NCBI GenBank assembly: GCA_964629335.1
Contig: CAZVRH010000022.1
Coordinates: 1 to 19,922 of the forward strand
Source of the DNA: CACPJA01 sp964629335
GTDB taxonomy: Bacteria > Pseudomonadota > Gammaproteobacteria > Steroidobacterales > UBA11654
Direction: 5' to 3'
DNA: 19,922 nucleotides
Shown here: piece after piece, positions 6,966 through 14,881 of the stretch
Layout: every line of letters starts with the position of its first letter
How positions within the stretch are numbered: the stretch's first letter is position 1
Notes under the pieces: generated by a model
Told to the model about the DNA's origin: nothing
Databases searched by the model: none
Seen by the model: the letters and a program-made list of their open reading frames with translations, nothing else
Translations under genes and position numbers: made by a program

Positions 6966-8603
6966 TGCCCAGGTGTCTTTGAGCGTAATTATTCGATTAA
7001 AAACTTTTACTCCCTCATCTTCACGATCCAGAATAAAGTATCCGTTTCTTTCAAACTGAAAACGTTCTTCCGGCTTGGCATTGGTCAGACCAGACTCCAT
7101 CACTGCTTCTTTAATAATCTTAAGAGAGTTGGGATTAATATCTGCTTCAGAGCTGGGTTGTGCATTTAGGAACAACGTCTCATAGAGATTAACTTGAGCC
7201 TTAATATGATTGGTAGCAGAGACCCAATGGATGGCGCTTTTGACCTTCTTGGTCGAGCTTCCTGTGCCGCTTTTAGTGTCCGGATCATAACGACAAATCA
7301 GTTCGATAAGATTGCCTTCTTGGTCTTTAATCATTTCCTTGCATTCAATGATATAGGCAAATCTCAGTCGGACTTCACCTCCGGGCTGTAAACGATAAAA
7401 TTTCGCAGATGGCTGCTCCATAAAATCATCTCTCTCAATAAACAACTCCCGTCCAAAATGGACAGAACGATGACCCATCTCAGAGTTTTTAGGATGGTTT
7501 TTAGCTTCGATCTCTTCTCCTGGGCCTTCGGGGTAATTCTCAATGGTTATTTTGAGCGGATTGAGAACAGCCATGGCTCTGGGTGCTGAGCGATCTAATT
7601 CTTCACGCACTGAATTTTCCAACGACGCCATTTCAATGTATTTATCTTTTTTAGTGATCCCCACTCGCTGACAGAAATCCCTAATGGCGCTTGCAGGGTA
7701 TCCTCTTTTCCGCATGCCTGACAGTGTCGGCATTCTTGGGTCGTTCCAACCGGTCACCACCTCTTGTTCAACCAAGTCTGCTAACTTTCGTTTACTGGTG
7801 ATCGTGTGTTCTAGATTTAAGCGAGAAAATTCTATCTGTCTTGGCCTGTTGGGTAAATTCAAATGATCCAGAAACCATTCATAGAGAGGGCGATGATCTT
7901 CAAATTCCAAGGTGCATAAAGAATGAGTAGTTCCTTCGATAGCATCTGAGAGGGTATGAGCAAAATCATACATTGGGTATATACTCCAACTGCTGCCCGT
8001 GCGTTGATGATTCAGGCGCAGAATTCGATAGATCACGGGATCTCGTAGATTTATATTGGGTGAGCTCATGTCAATTTTTGCCCTTAGAACATTCTCACCG
8101 GCGTCAAACTCTCCAGAGCGCATTCGCTCAAATAGACCTATATTTTCAGCCACAGATCGATTTCTGTAGGGGCTGTCAACTCCCGGCTCACTCAACGTGC
8201 CCCTGGTGTGTTTAATTTCTTCCGCGGTTTGACTGTCCACGTAAGCATGACCGTCTTCAATTAATTCGATGGCACAATTATAGATTTCGTCAAAGTAGTC
8301 CGAGGCATGGGTTAAGCGGTTCTCCCAATCAAAGCCCAACCAAGCGATATCTTTCATGATGGCTTCAGCAAAGTCTATTTTTTCCTTAGCAGGATTGGTG
8401 TCATCAAAGCGTAAAAAACAGGCGCCATCAAAGTCTTCAGCGACGCCAAAATTTAAGCAGATTGATAAAGCGTGTCCAATGTGTAGATACCCATTCGGTT
8501 CGGGAGGGAAACGAGTGCATATTCGTCCTTCATTCTTGCCCACCTCCAAATCATGGCTAATGATTTGACGGATAAAATCTTTTCCTGTTGATTTAGCTGT
8601 CAT
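6948..8603 (-). CDS. glnS: Glutaminyl-tRNA synthetase
   Basis: The product has 551 residues, near-identical in length to E. coli GlnRS (about 554). The class-I signature P-P-E-P-N-G-Y-L-H-I-G-H is at residues 33-44, and the KMSKS counterpart T-S-K-R-K-L is at 269-274, followed by the G-W-D/N-D-P-R-M-P-T segment. The catalytic Rossmann domain, acceptor-binding insertion and C-terminal beta-barrel anticodon-binding region are all present. It charges tRNA-Gln with glutamine in the cytoplasm. The presence of a dedicated GlnRS instead of the Glu-to-Gln amidation route fits gamma- or betaproteobacteria. ATG 8603 lies 3 bases downstream of the stop of the short-chain dehydrogenase gene and has no clear Shine-Dalgarno, so translational coupling or a promoter inside the upstream gene is likely. 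The stop faces metA closely. Confidence 0.98.
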   Translation of the reverse strand: MTAKSTGKDFIRQIISHDLEVGKNEGRICTRFPPEPNGYLHIGHALSICLNFGVAEDFDGACFLRFDDTNPAKEKIDFAEAIMKDIAWLGFDWENRLTHASDYFDEIYNCAIELIEDGHAYVDSQTAEEIKHTRGTLSEPGVDSPYRNRSVAENIGLFERMRSGEFDAGENVLRAKIDMSSPNINLRDPVIYRILRLNHQRTGSSWSIYPMYDFAHTLSDAIEGTTHSLCTLEFEDHRPLYEWFLDHLNLPNRPRQIEFSRLNLEHTITSKRKLADLVEQEVVTGWNDPRMPTLSGMRKRGYPASAIRDFCQRVGITKKDKYIEMASLENSVREELDRSAPRAMAVLNPLKITIENYPEGPGEEIEAKNHPKNSEMGHRSVHFGRELFIERDDFMEQPSAKFYRLQPGGEVRLRFAYIIECKEMIKDQEGNLIELICRYDPDTKSGTGSSTKKVKSAIHWVSATNHIKAQVNLYETLFLNAQPSSEADINPNSLKIIKEAVMESGLTNAKPEERFQFERNGYFILDREDEGVKVFNRIITLKDTWAKIKNN

Positions 8604-8606
8604 TAA

Positions 8607-9422
8607 TTATTGGCTGAGGTTCCTTTCTTCTTCCCATTCATCAATGATTCGTCTCTTGCAGAAAAGTCCACCAAAGAACAGGCGACCCATGACTTTGGTT
8701 CTATTTAACCACGATATTTTGGCGCCATTTTTATTATTTTTCAGGGTTTCTTCGACCAGCCAAGGGGTCACTGTTTCAACTCGATCGGCTAACAGGTTGA
8801 GTATTTTTTTTGATTTTTCCCAATTGGCGTCACTTTCTTTTGACGAACGAATCAAAAGATCAGTGGTTACAATCCCCGGGCTGAGCGAACCAATAATAAT
8901 AGGCGTGTCCTTATATTCGTTTGCAGCAGCAGCTGTGAAGTACCTCAACGCTCTCTTGGTGGAGCCATAAACGGTAATTCCTTTTTGTAACTGGCCGTTG
9001 CTTCCAAATCCTTCAAACATATATATCTGACCGTGGCCCTGTTTAAGCATTTCCTTGGCCACAATTTTAGTGCACAAAATACTTCCGGTAAGATTTGTAT
9101 CCACCACATTTAAGACTTCTTCAGTGTCCAGATCTTCAAGACCGGTTCTCGAGGTTGACACCCCTGCATTATTGATCCAAATATCAATTTTACCAAAAGC
9201 CGATACTCCTTCCTTCCAGAGATTTTCTATAGAATCAGTTTCTTGAACCTTGCAGGGAACTCCTACGACGTTGTCTTTCATAATCTCAATGGAATCAAGG
9301 GCCTTAGCGACAGAGGCTTCAGACGTGCCTGATAACACCACTTGATGGCCTCTGTTGAGGAATTCTTTAGCCATTCCCAGGCCAATACCTCTGGTGCTAC
9401 CTGTAATTACGATTGTTTTCAT
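8607..9422 (-). CDS. Short-chain dehydrogenase/reductase, resembling NYC1/NOL-type reductases
   Basis: This is a 271-residue classical SDR. The cofactor motif T-G-S-T-R-G-I-G is at residues 7-14, N-N-A-G at 84-87, a structural Asn at about 110 (D-T-N), catalytic Ser near 141, and Y-G-S-T-K at 152-156. The T-R pair in the glycine loop suggests NADP(H) preference. The region S-P-G-I-V-T-T-D-L-L-I and the Y-G-S-T-K-R-A-L surroundings recall plant chlorophyll b reductases (NYC1/NOL) and their bacterial relatives; this comparison is from memory. The C-terminal tail after about residue 235 is basic and aromatic (L-F-F-G-G-L-F) and may sit on the membrane. GGAG lies about 9 bases before ATG 9422. 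It is between the MFS gene (32 bases upstream) and glnS (3 bases downstream). The substrate is unknown. Confidence 0.88.
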   Translation of the reverse strand: MKTIVITGSTRGIGLGMAKEFLNRGHQVVLSGTSEASVAKALDSIEIMKDNVVGVPCKVQETDSIENLWKEGVSAFGKIDIWINNAGVSTSRTGLEDLDTEEVLNVVDTNLTGSILCTKIVAKEMLKQGHGQIYMFEGFGSNGQLQKGITVYGSTKRALRYFTAAAANEYKDTPIIIGSLSPGIVTTDLLIRSSKESDANWEKSKKILNLLADRVETVTPWLVEETLKNNKNGAKISWLNRTKVMGRLFFGGLFCKRRIIDEWEEERNLSQ

Positions 9423-9454
9423 TTTTCTCGCTCCAAAATCATTTTTGCTAAAAA

Positions 9455-10630
9455 TTATTCTATTACCCCCTCGGGTTTTCTCAAAGTAAAGTTTGCAATC
9501 AAGAAAATTACAGGCAATGCAATCAGCATTCCAGCGAAGAGAGGGGTCGACGGCGTAAAATTGCTGTAGAGGACACCAGAAAAGGAGGGCCCTAAAATTC
9601 TACCCATCGCACAAGCCGCCTGATATTGCCCTAAATATAGACCTCGCTCATTATCTTTAGCACTCTGGGAGACCATGCTGGACAGACTGGGGTTGAACAT
9701 TGCTGCCCCGGCACCGTAGAAAAATAAACCGCACCAAAGCATGACTGGATTCTCAGCAGCTCCAATAATCCCGAGTCCTAACATTACGGATGAAGCTGCA
9801 AGTTGCACTAATTTTTTTTCACCAAAGAATTTGGTTAACGGTCCGATCAACCCAGCTTGAATAATCACGGCAATTGATCCCAGCATGAAGAACACGGCAC
9901 CAATATGCGATGGACCGTAAGAAAAAATTGCGTTCACCCATAAGGGGAAAATAGCTTCCATCAGTGACATGGCACAATAAAAACTAAGACCGCATACCAC
10001 TAAAACAATAATATTTTTTTTCGGTTGGAAGGTCTCTGATTCAAATATTTTAAAAACCCCGTCAAAAGATTGTCTTTTTTCGGGTTGTAAGCTTTCTTTA
10101 AGAAAAAGCAGGGTGGCAATCATGGCAAACAAGTTGATACCAGCACCCACCAAGGCAGTTAAAAAATAATTTGCATTTTCAACATCGCTGCCCGCAAAGA
10201 AGCCTCCAATGGCAGGTCCAATCATAAACCCTAAGCCTAAGGCTGCACTGACTTTACCGAGTCCTGCAGACCTTTTTTCTGGCTCTGTGATGTCGGATAC
10301 GTAAGCAAAAGCAATAGAGATATTGCCGGCCATTAATCCAGCAAAAACACGGCTGAGAATAACCCAGGTGAGAGTTTCCGCATAAGCCAGCATGATGTAA
10401 GACAGTGCTGACCCAAAGAGACTGATGACGAGAACTTTTTTTCTGCCGATTGAGTCACTCATCCTTCCCCAAAACGGGGCAGCAAAGAATTGACCCAACG
10501 AGAACACGGACATCGTTAGCGTAATGATTTCAGGGCTTGCTCCTAATCTTTCGGCATAAAAAGGGAATAGCGGAAGAATAATGCCAAAGCCCATGAGCCC
10601 TATAAACGTGATTAAAAAGATGATAAGCAT
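9455..10630 (-). CDS. MFS transporter, TetA/drug-proton antiporter-like
   Basis: The product has 391 residues with about 12 hydrophobic segments in two halves, as in the major facilitator superfamily. Loop 2-3 carries motif A as G-R-M-S-D-S-I-G-R-K-K at residues 55-65. Segment 5 carries the antiporter-type motif C as G-F-M-I-G-P-A-I-G-G. These two motifs together mark the 12-segment drug:H+ antiporters (TetA/Bcr-like), so proton-driven export at the inner membrane is the best guess, with the substrate unknown. ATG 10630 follows an A/T-rich leader without a Shine-Dalgarno. It is the first gene of a leftward series continuing into the SDR and glnS, and is divergent from the TonB-dependent receptor. 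Sharing the control region with an outer-membrane receptor may mean joint regulation. Confidence 0.9.
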   Translation of the reverse strand: MLIIFLITFIGLMGFGIILPLFPFYAERLGASPEIITLTMSVFSLGQFFAAPFWGRMSDSIGRKKVLVISLFGSALSYIMLAYAETLTWVILSRVFAGLMAGNISIAFAYVSDITEPEKRSAGLGKVSAALGLGFMIGPAIGGFFAGSDVENANYFLTALVGAGINLFAMIATLLFLKESLQPEKRQSFDGVFKIFESETFQPKKNIIVLVVCGLSFYCAMSLMEAIFPLWVNAIFSYGPSHIGAVFFMLGSIAVIIQAGLIGPLTKFFGEKKLVQLAASSVMLGLGIIGAAENPVMLWCGLFFYGAGAAMFNPSLSSMVSQSAKDNERGLYLGQYQAACAMGRILGPSFSGVLYSNFTPSTPLFAGMLIALPVIFLIANFTLRKPEGVIE

Positions 10631-10685
10631 TTGTTTTATATTAAATTTTCTAAATTCATTCTTGACACATGGAAAAGCCTAGATT

Positions 10686-10704
10686 TTTGTTGAAATACAA
10701 CAAA
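10686..10704. promoter_or_regulatory. Inverted repeat in MFS / TonB-receptor divergent region, possible operator
   Basis: TTTGTTG (10686-10692) and CAACAAA (10698-10704) are perfect 7-base inverted arms around AAATA. They lie in the 252-base region 10631-10882 between two divergent genes, 56 bases from the MFS start. The size suits a dimeric helix-turn-helix regulator. The rest of the region is AT-rich, with a poly-T tract (10828-10841) and TTAA repeats near 10850-10863. A TTGACA at 10662-10667 has no good -10 partner, and I could not place a promoter with confidence. Confidence 0.35.
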
Positions 10705-10882
10705 TGAGAGGTCATACACCCTGGCAACTTTAACATTTATGGCTTTTATTGATAGAAAAATCGAATTAGAATGTTCTACAGTTAAATTAAATGTCATTTA
10801 AAACTTGGAGAAGATTTTATACAACCATTTTTTTGTTTTTTTTAACTTCTTAATTAATTAATAACAACTGGACCAAAATAAA

Positions 10883-13345
10883 ATGAATAAATACATTAAA
10901 AACATTCTTGGGGTGCTCATAAGTATGCTGATGCTCGTGCCTGTAACTGAGATTTATTCTCAATCAGTTATAGAAGAAATTACTGTGACCGCTCGACAAA
11001 GAGAGGAGTCTTTAAGAGAAGTACCGGCGGCCATCACGGTTTTAACGGAGAAGCAAATTGAGCGATCCGGGATCTCTAGGGCAACAGATTTTATTAACTT
11101 AACACCCGGGGTTACGATTGTGGATACTGCTGAAGTCGGCGACACTCAAGTCAGTATTCGTGGTTTAAATGGTGCTAGAGATGCAGAAACCAGCTTTGGT
11201 CTAATCATCGATGGTATTGTCATGACTAACCCAGCTGCACTGAATCGTGAGTATTTAGGTTTGTCACAAATAGAGGTGCTTAAAGGCCCTCAAGGTGCAC
11301 TCTATGGAAGAAACGCTTCAGCTGGTGCAATCATTGTTACCACAGCAAAACCTGCTGATGAAGCTGGAACCGCGATCAAGGTTTCTGCAGGCGATGACTC
11401 GACGTATGCTTTTACAGCGAGAGCCGATATTCCACTGGAGAATCATAATCTGAGTATTATCGCGAATCACAATTCCACTGACGGTTTTAGAACCAATAGA
11501 TGGTTAGATTGCGATGATTGTGTGGATCCTTATGAGTCTACGGATATCTATGCCAGAATGACATGGGACATGGATGAGAATACATCCATGGACGCTAAGC
11601 TAAGATATGGAGAAGTCGACACATCCTCAATTGTATTTAACGCGGTTTTCCAATTACCTGCATTTGAAGCTTTCCTAGGTATTCCTACACTTTATGAAGA
11701 TGTAAATGATCACAACTTTGAGTTTGTGAGTAATTTCCCTCATACCAATGATCAAGAATCTTTAGAGTTTTCATTGAAAATGGACAAGGATCTAGGTTGG
11801 GCTAACATGACTGCTTGGACTCTCTACAGTGATATTGAAAATTCATTTGGTGCTGACGGAACCAGTGGTGCTTTTGGATTCTTTTTTGGTGATCAATCTT
11901 GTTTAGATTCATTAAATGAGATTGTCTCTGCAGGGCTAGGGTTTTCATTGCCTTCTCCCCAGTACATTGCCACAGCAGACCCAAGCGTACCGAACGGTCT
12001 GTTGTTAGGTCCTTACACACCGACCAGATGTGATGGCACACAGTATCAGGTTCGAAATCAGGACGATTTAAGTTTTGAAGTAAGGTTCAGTTCACCCGAT
12101 GATCAGCCAATTCGATGGAGCATGGGTGCCTATATTCTTGATGTCAACAGAGAAGTGGGGGTCAACCAAGGGATTGATAAAGGCTACGGGGTTGTCGAAA
12201 GTATGTATGTGCCTGCGTCCGGCAACAACCCTACTGAACAAATGGTGTGGGATGACTTTAGTAATAAGGTAAGCGCTTATTTTGGATCTTTCGATATTGA
12301 CATCACTGACAGTCTTGAGTTATCAATCGCTGGTCGATACGACAAAGAAAAGAGAAGGGTGCACAGCTTAGTTCCCACAGGCGTGTCTTCAACTTATATT
12401 GATTGTGATGGACCTCCATACACCGGTGGACCTTTAAACACAGGACTTTGTAGCGCAAGCTCAATCCCAGATCAAGAAAAAACGTTCGAGCACTTTCAAC
12501 CTAAAATCAGTGTAGCCTGGCAGGCTGACGAAGGTCTTTCCCTGTATATGAGCTGGGGTGAAGGATTTAAGAGCGGAGGGTTTAATAACTCAGGTTCTCG
12601 GCAAACGATTGATACCTTCATCAATCCGTTAAATCCTAGTTCACCAGTGGCTATTACTGATGCTTATGATAAAGAGGTCAACTCTTCTCTGGAAGCGGGC
12701 TTCAAAGCACTTTTAGTTAATCAAAGAGTCAGTGTCGATTTTTCTGCATATCGAACAGACGCAGAAAATCTGCAATTTTTTGAATTTATTGTCGGACCGT
12801 TTGGTTTACTTAGAGTTGTGGAGAATATTGATGAAGCTGAAATGGACGGAGTCGAATTAGCAATCAACGCAATCATTAATGACAATATTTCCATTTATGC
12901 ATCAGGGGCGACAGTGAACAGTGAGATTATCAAGAACTCTGTTCGAACTGACAGCGTCGGTAATCAAGTTCCTTATCATGCGGATTACACTTTTAATAGT
13001 GGGATTTCAATGGATTATCCAATGGCCAATGGAAGGAATTTCTTTGCACAACTTGATTATTCTGTTGTTGGCCCAACTTGGTTTCATGTGATGCAGACAG
13101 ATAATTCAAGAATGAGCTTATTCGGAGCGCCTATGGCCTACGATAAGACCGATAGAGAAAAATACGACACTATCAATCTTAGATTAGGAGTTGAAACTGA
13201 CAATATGACCATAACTGCTTTTGCTAAGAATCTGACCGATGAAGATTATTTAGCTGAAGTAATACCAGCGCCTGAATTTGGAGGCGTCTTTGCTCATCCT
13301 GGTCATAAAAGACGAGTGGGTTTGGAGATTATGTATCAGTTCTGA
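10883..13345 (+). CDS. TonB-dependent outer-membrane receptor
   Basis: The product has 820 residues. A Sec signal peptide covers about residues 1-27 (basic N-terminus, hydrophobic core, cleavage near I-Y-S-Q-S). A TonB box-like E-E-I-T-V-T-A-R-Q follows at 31-39. The plug domain (about 45-155) includes V-S-I-R-G-L-N-G near 90-97 and E-V-L-K-G-P-Q-G-A-L-Y-G-R at 131-143, and a 22-strand-type beta barrel ends in aromatic Phe (M-Y-Q-F). It imports a bulky substrate across the outer membrane using TonB-ExbBD energy. The substrate cannot be read from the sequence, and nearby genes do not point to iron in particular. The barrel loops contain several Cys, including a C-D-D-C pair near 210, which may form extracellular disulfides. 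ATG 10883 has no Shine-Dalgarno, the leader being AT-rich. Transcription probably ends at the strong hairpin just downstream. Confidence 0.95.
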   Translation: MNKYIKNILGVLISMLMLVPVTEIYSQSVIEEITVTARQREESLREVPAAITVLTEKQIERSGISRATDFINLTPGVTIVDTAEVGDTQVSIRGLNGARDAETSFGLIIDGIVMTNPAALNREYLGLSQIEVLKGPQGALYGRNASAGAIIVTTAKPADEAGTAIKVSAGDDSTYAFTARADIPLENHNLSIIANHNSTDGFRTNRWLDCDDCVDPYESTDIYARMTWDMDENTSMDAKLRYGEVDTSSIVFNAVFQLPAFEAFLGIPTLYEDVNDHNFEFVSNFPHTNDQESLEFSLKMDKDLGWANMTAWTLYSDIENSFGADGTSGAFGFFFGDQSCLDSLNEIVSAGLGFSLPSPQYIATADPSVPNGLLLGPYTPTRCDGTQYQVRNQDDLSFEVRFSSPDDQPIRWSMGAYILDVNREVGVNQGIDKGYGVVESMYVPASGNNPTEQMVWDDFSNKVSAYFGSFDIDITDSLELSIAGRYDKEKRRVHSLVPTGVSSTYIDCDGPPYTGGPLNTGLCSASSIPDQEKTFEHFQPKISVAWQADEGLSLYMSWGEGFKSGGFNNSGSRQTIDTFINPLNPSSPVAITDAYDKEVNSSLEAGFKALLVNQRVSVDFSAYRTDAENLQFFEFIVGPFGLLRVVENIDEAEMDGVELAINAIINDNISIYASGATVNSEIIKNSVRTDSVGNQVPYHADYTFNSGISMDYPMANGRNFFAQLDYSVVGPTWFHVMQTDNSRMSLFGAPMAYDKTDREKYDTINLRLGVETDNMTITAFAKNLTDEDYLAEVIPAPEFGGVFAHPGHKRRVGLEIMYQF

Positions 13346-13364
13346 GTTGTCTTATTAAGAAAAG

Positions 13365-13393
13365 AAAAGCCCTGTCTTGCAGGGCTTTTTTTT
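13365..13393. terminator. Bidirectional intrinsic terminator
   Basis: AAGCCCTG (13367-13374) pairs perfectly with CAGGGCTT (13380-13387) around TCTTG, with further A-T pairs outside. On the + strand the stem runs into eight T residues (13386-13393), ending the receptor transcript. On the - strand it is followed by a T-rich stretch, so it can also serve the leftward hydrolase gene, whose stop codon begins at 13394 and overlaps the T-run. Confidence 0.92.
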
Positions 13394-14864
13394 AATAAGG
13401 TCGTTTTAAATACAGGCCTCTAGGTTCACCCAAAACTTGACCGTCATCGAATATTCTATGGCCTCTGAGAAAAGTGGTGGTTACTTTGGCATTGAGTTCT
13501 TGACCCTCAAAAGGCGTGTAGCCTTGACCTGATTCTGATTCTTCCGCCTTGATGGTCCAAGTCGCGTTAGGATCCACAAGAACCACATCGGCATCGAGAC
13601 CTATTTCGATGTTCCCTTTGCGTCTTAAGCCATAACGTCTTGCAGGATTAAGACTGGTTAATTCAGCCATTTTATTCAATGAGAGTCCACGCTTAAGACC
13701 CTCACTTACCAAGGCTGAAAGAAGGTATTCTGTGCCACCGAATCCTGATTTTGCAAGCCAAACATTTTCAGTGTCCTCAGCATCCACTTTATCCTCATAC
13801 TTGCAGCATGCATGGTCACTGCAAATCCAATCGATATCTCCATTTAAGACGCTATCCCAAAGGTATTCCACATCTTCTCTGGGTCTGATGGGCGGATTGA
13901 CTTTGGCAAAATTTCCTGTGGGAGCATCCACATCTAAGATCAGATGCCCAATTGTGACTTCTCTTCTGAAATTGATGTGAGGGAAAACAGTTTGCATTTG
14001 CATTGCCGCATCGACAGCCTTTTTTGAGGTTAAGTGCAAGAGATTAATGTTTGGTAAGTTGGTTTCATTGGCCAGATAAGAGGCAATAAAAATAGCCAAC
14101 CCTTCCGAATGAGGAGGTCTGGAAGCGCTGTATGCTTTTAAACCAGAAAGGCTTTCATCGGCTTGGACGATCTTTGTGTAGGCGGCCATAATTTCTGCTG
14201 TTTCACAGTGGAGACTCAGACTGATATCATTCTTTTTTTCTGGGTGCACGCTGATGGCTCTTTCTATTCCTCTCATGACAAATTCAAAATGAGCAATGTC
14301 GTATTTCTCGTCCTCTTTGATCATCAAAAACTCATGTTGACTCGACGAGGCTCCATGTAGACCGTGACCTCCATAGAACATAAAAATTTTAAATGAGGTG
14401 ACCCCAAAATCCTCTATCAGACTTGGGATTTCATTGATGTGTGTTTGATCCATTGGAGCTAAATGGTAAGCGTAATCCACAAAGAAATTGTTTTCTGATA
14501 ACGACAATACTTCCGGCATAAAATCTGTATAGGGTCCTCCTTTGTTGAGGTAGTAACCACCTGTTCTCATATAATTTAAACTCGAGGTAACACCGCCCAT
14601 AGCCGCTGCACGACTTTCAATGATGGCATCCTGATCAAGGGGATTATAAATTCCCGTATGCATGTGAGCGTCGACTAGACCCGGGAAAGCCAATTTGTTC
14701 CCTCCATCGTAGACTTCGATAGAGCGCTCTGGGTCTAAGTTGGGTTCCATGCCCGTAATCACTCCATTCTTAATGCCTATATCGATGTCATCGACGGTAT
14801 CTAACTCCGGTTTGACCACTTGAACGTTATTAATAATCAAATCGAATTCTTTGTTTGCGTTCAT
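13392..14864 (-). CDS. Dihydropyrimidinase / hydantoinase-family cyclic amidohydrolase
   Basis: The product has 490 residues, the usual length for dihydropyrimidinase, D-hydantoinase and allantoinase. The full binuclear metal site is visible: H67 and H69 in D-A-H-M-H, the carboxylated lysine K159 in S-F-K-I-F-M, H219 in L-H-C-E, H277 in L-L-H-L-T-S, and D350 in C-S-D-H-A. The enzyme hydrolyses a cyclic amide (dihydropyrimidine, hydantoin or related ring) in the cytoplasm, probably as a tetramer. Which ring is attacked cannot be told, because the stereochemistry-gate loops are not diagnostic by eye. ATG 14864 has AAGGAAG a few bases upstream. It is the second gene of a leftward pair behind an FAD-linked oxidase (17-base gap) and ends at the shared terminator. 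No pyrimidine catabolism partner such as beta-ureidopropionase is in the window, so a different heterocycle is possible. Confidence 0.9.
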   Translation of the reverse strand: MNANKEFDLIINNVQVVKPELDTVDDIDIGIKNGVITGMEPNLDPERSIEVYDGGNKLAFPGLVDAHMHTGIYNPLDQDAIIESRAAAMGGVTSSLNYMRTGGYYLNKGGPYTDFMPEVLSLSENNFFVDYAYHLAPMDQTHINEIPSLIEDFGVTSFKIFMFYGGHGLHGASSSQHEFLMIKEDEKYDIAHFEFVMRGIERAISVHPEKKNDISLSLHCETAEIMAAYTKIVQADESLSGLKAYSASRPPHSEGLAIFIASYLANETNLPNINLLHLTSKKAVDAAMQMQTVFPHINFRREVTIGHLILDVDAPTGNFAKVNPPIRPREDVEYLWDSVLNGDIDWICSDHACCKYEDKVDAEDTENVWLAKSGFGGTEYLLSALVSEGLKRGLSLNKMAELTSLNPARRYGLRRKGNIEIGLDADVVLVDPNATWTIKAEESESGQGYTPFEGQELNAKVTTTFLRGHRIFDDGQVLGEPRGLYLKRPY

Positions 14865-14881
14865 ATAACTTCCTTCAAAAA

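Noticed and set aside
10662..10667. Perfect TTGACA as a -35 box for the TonB receptor
   Set aside because: No acceptable -10 lies 15-19 bases downstream, and the receptor start is more than 200 bases away.
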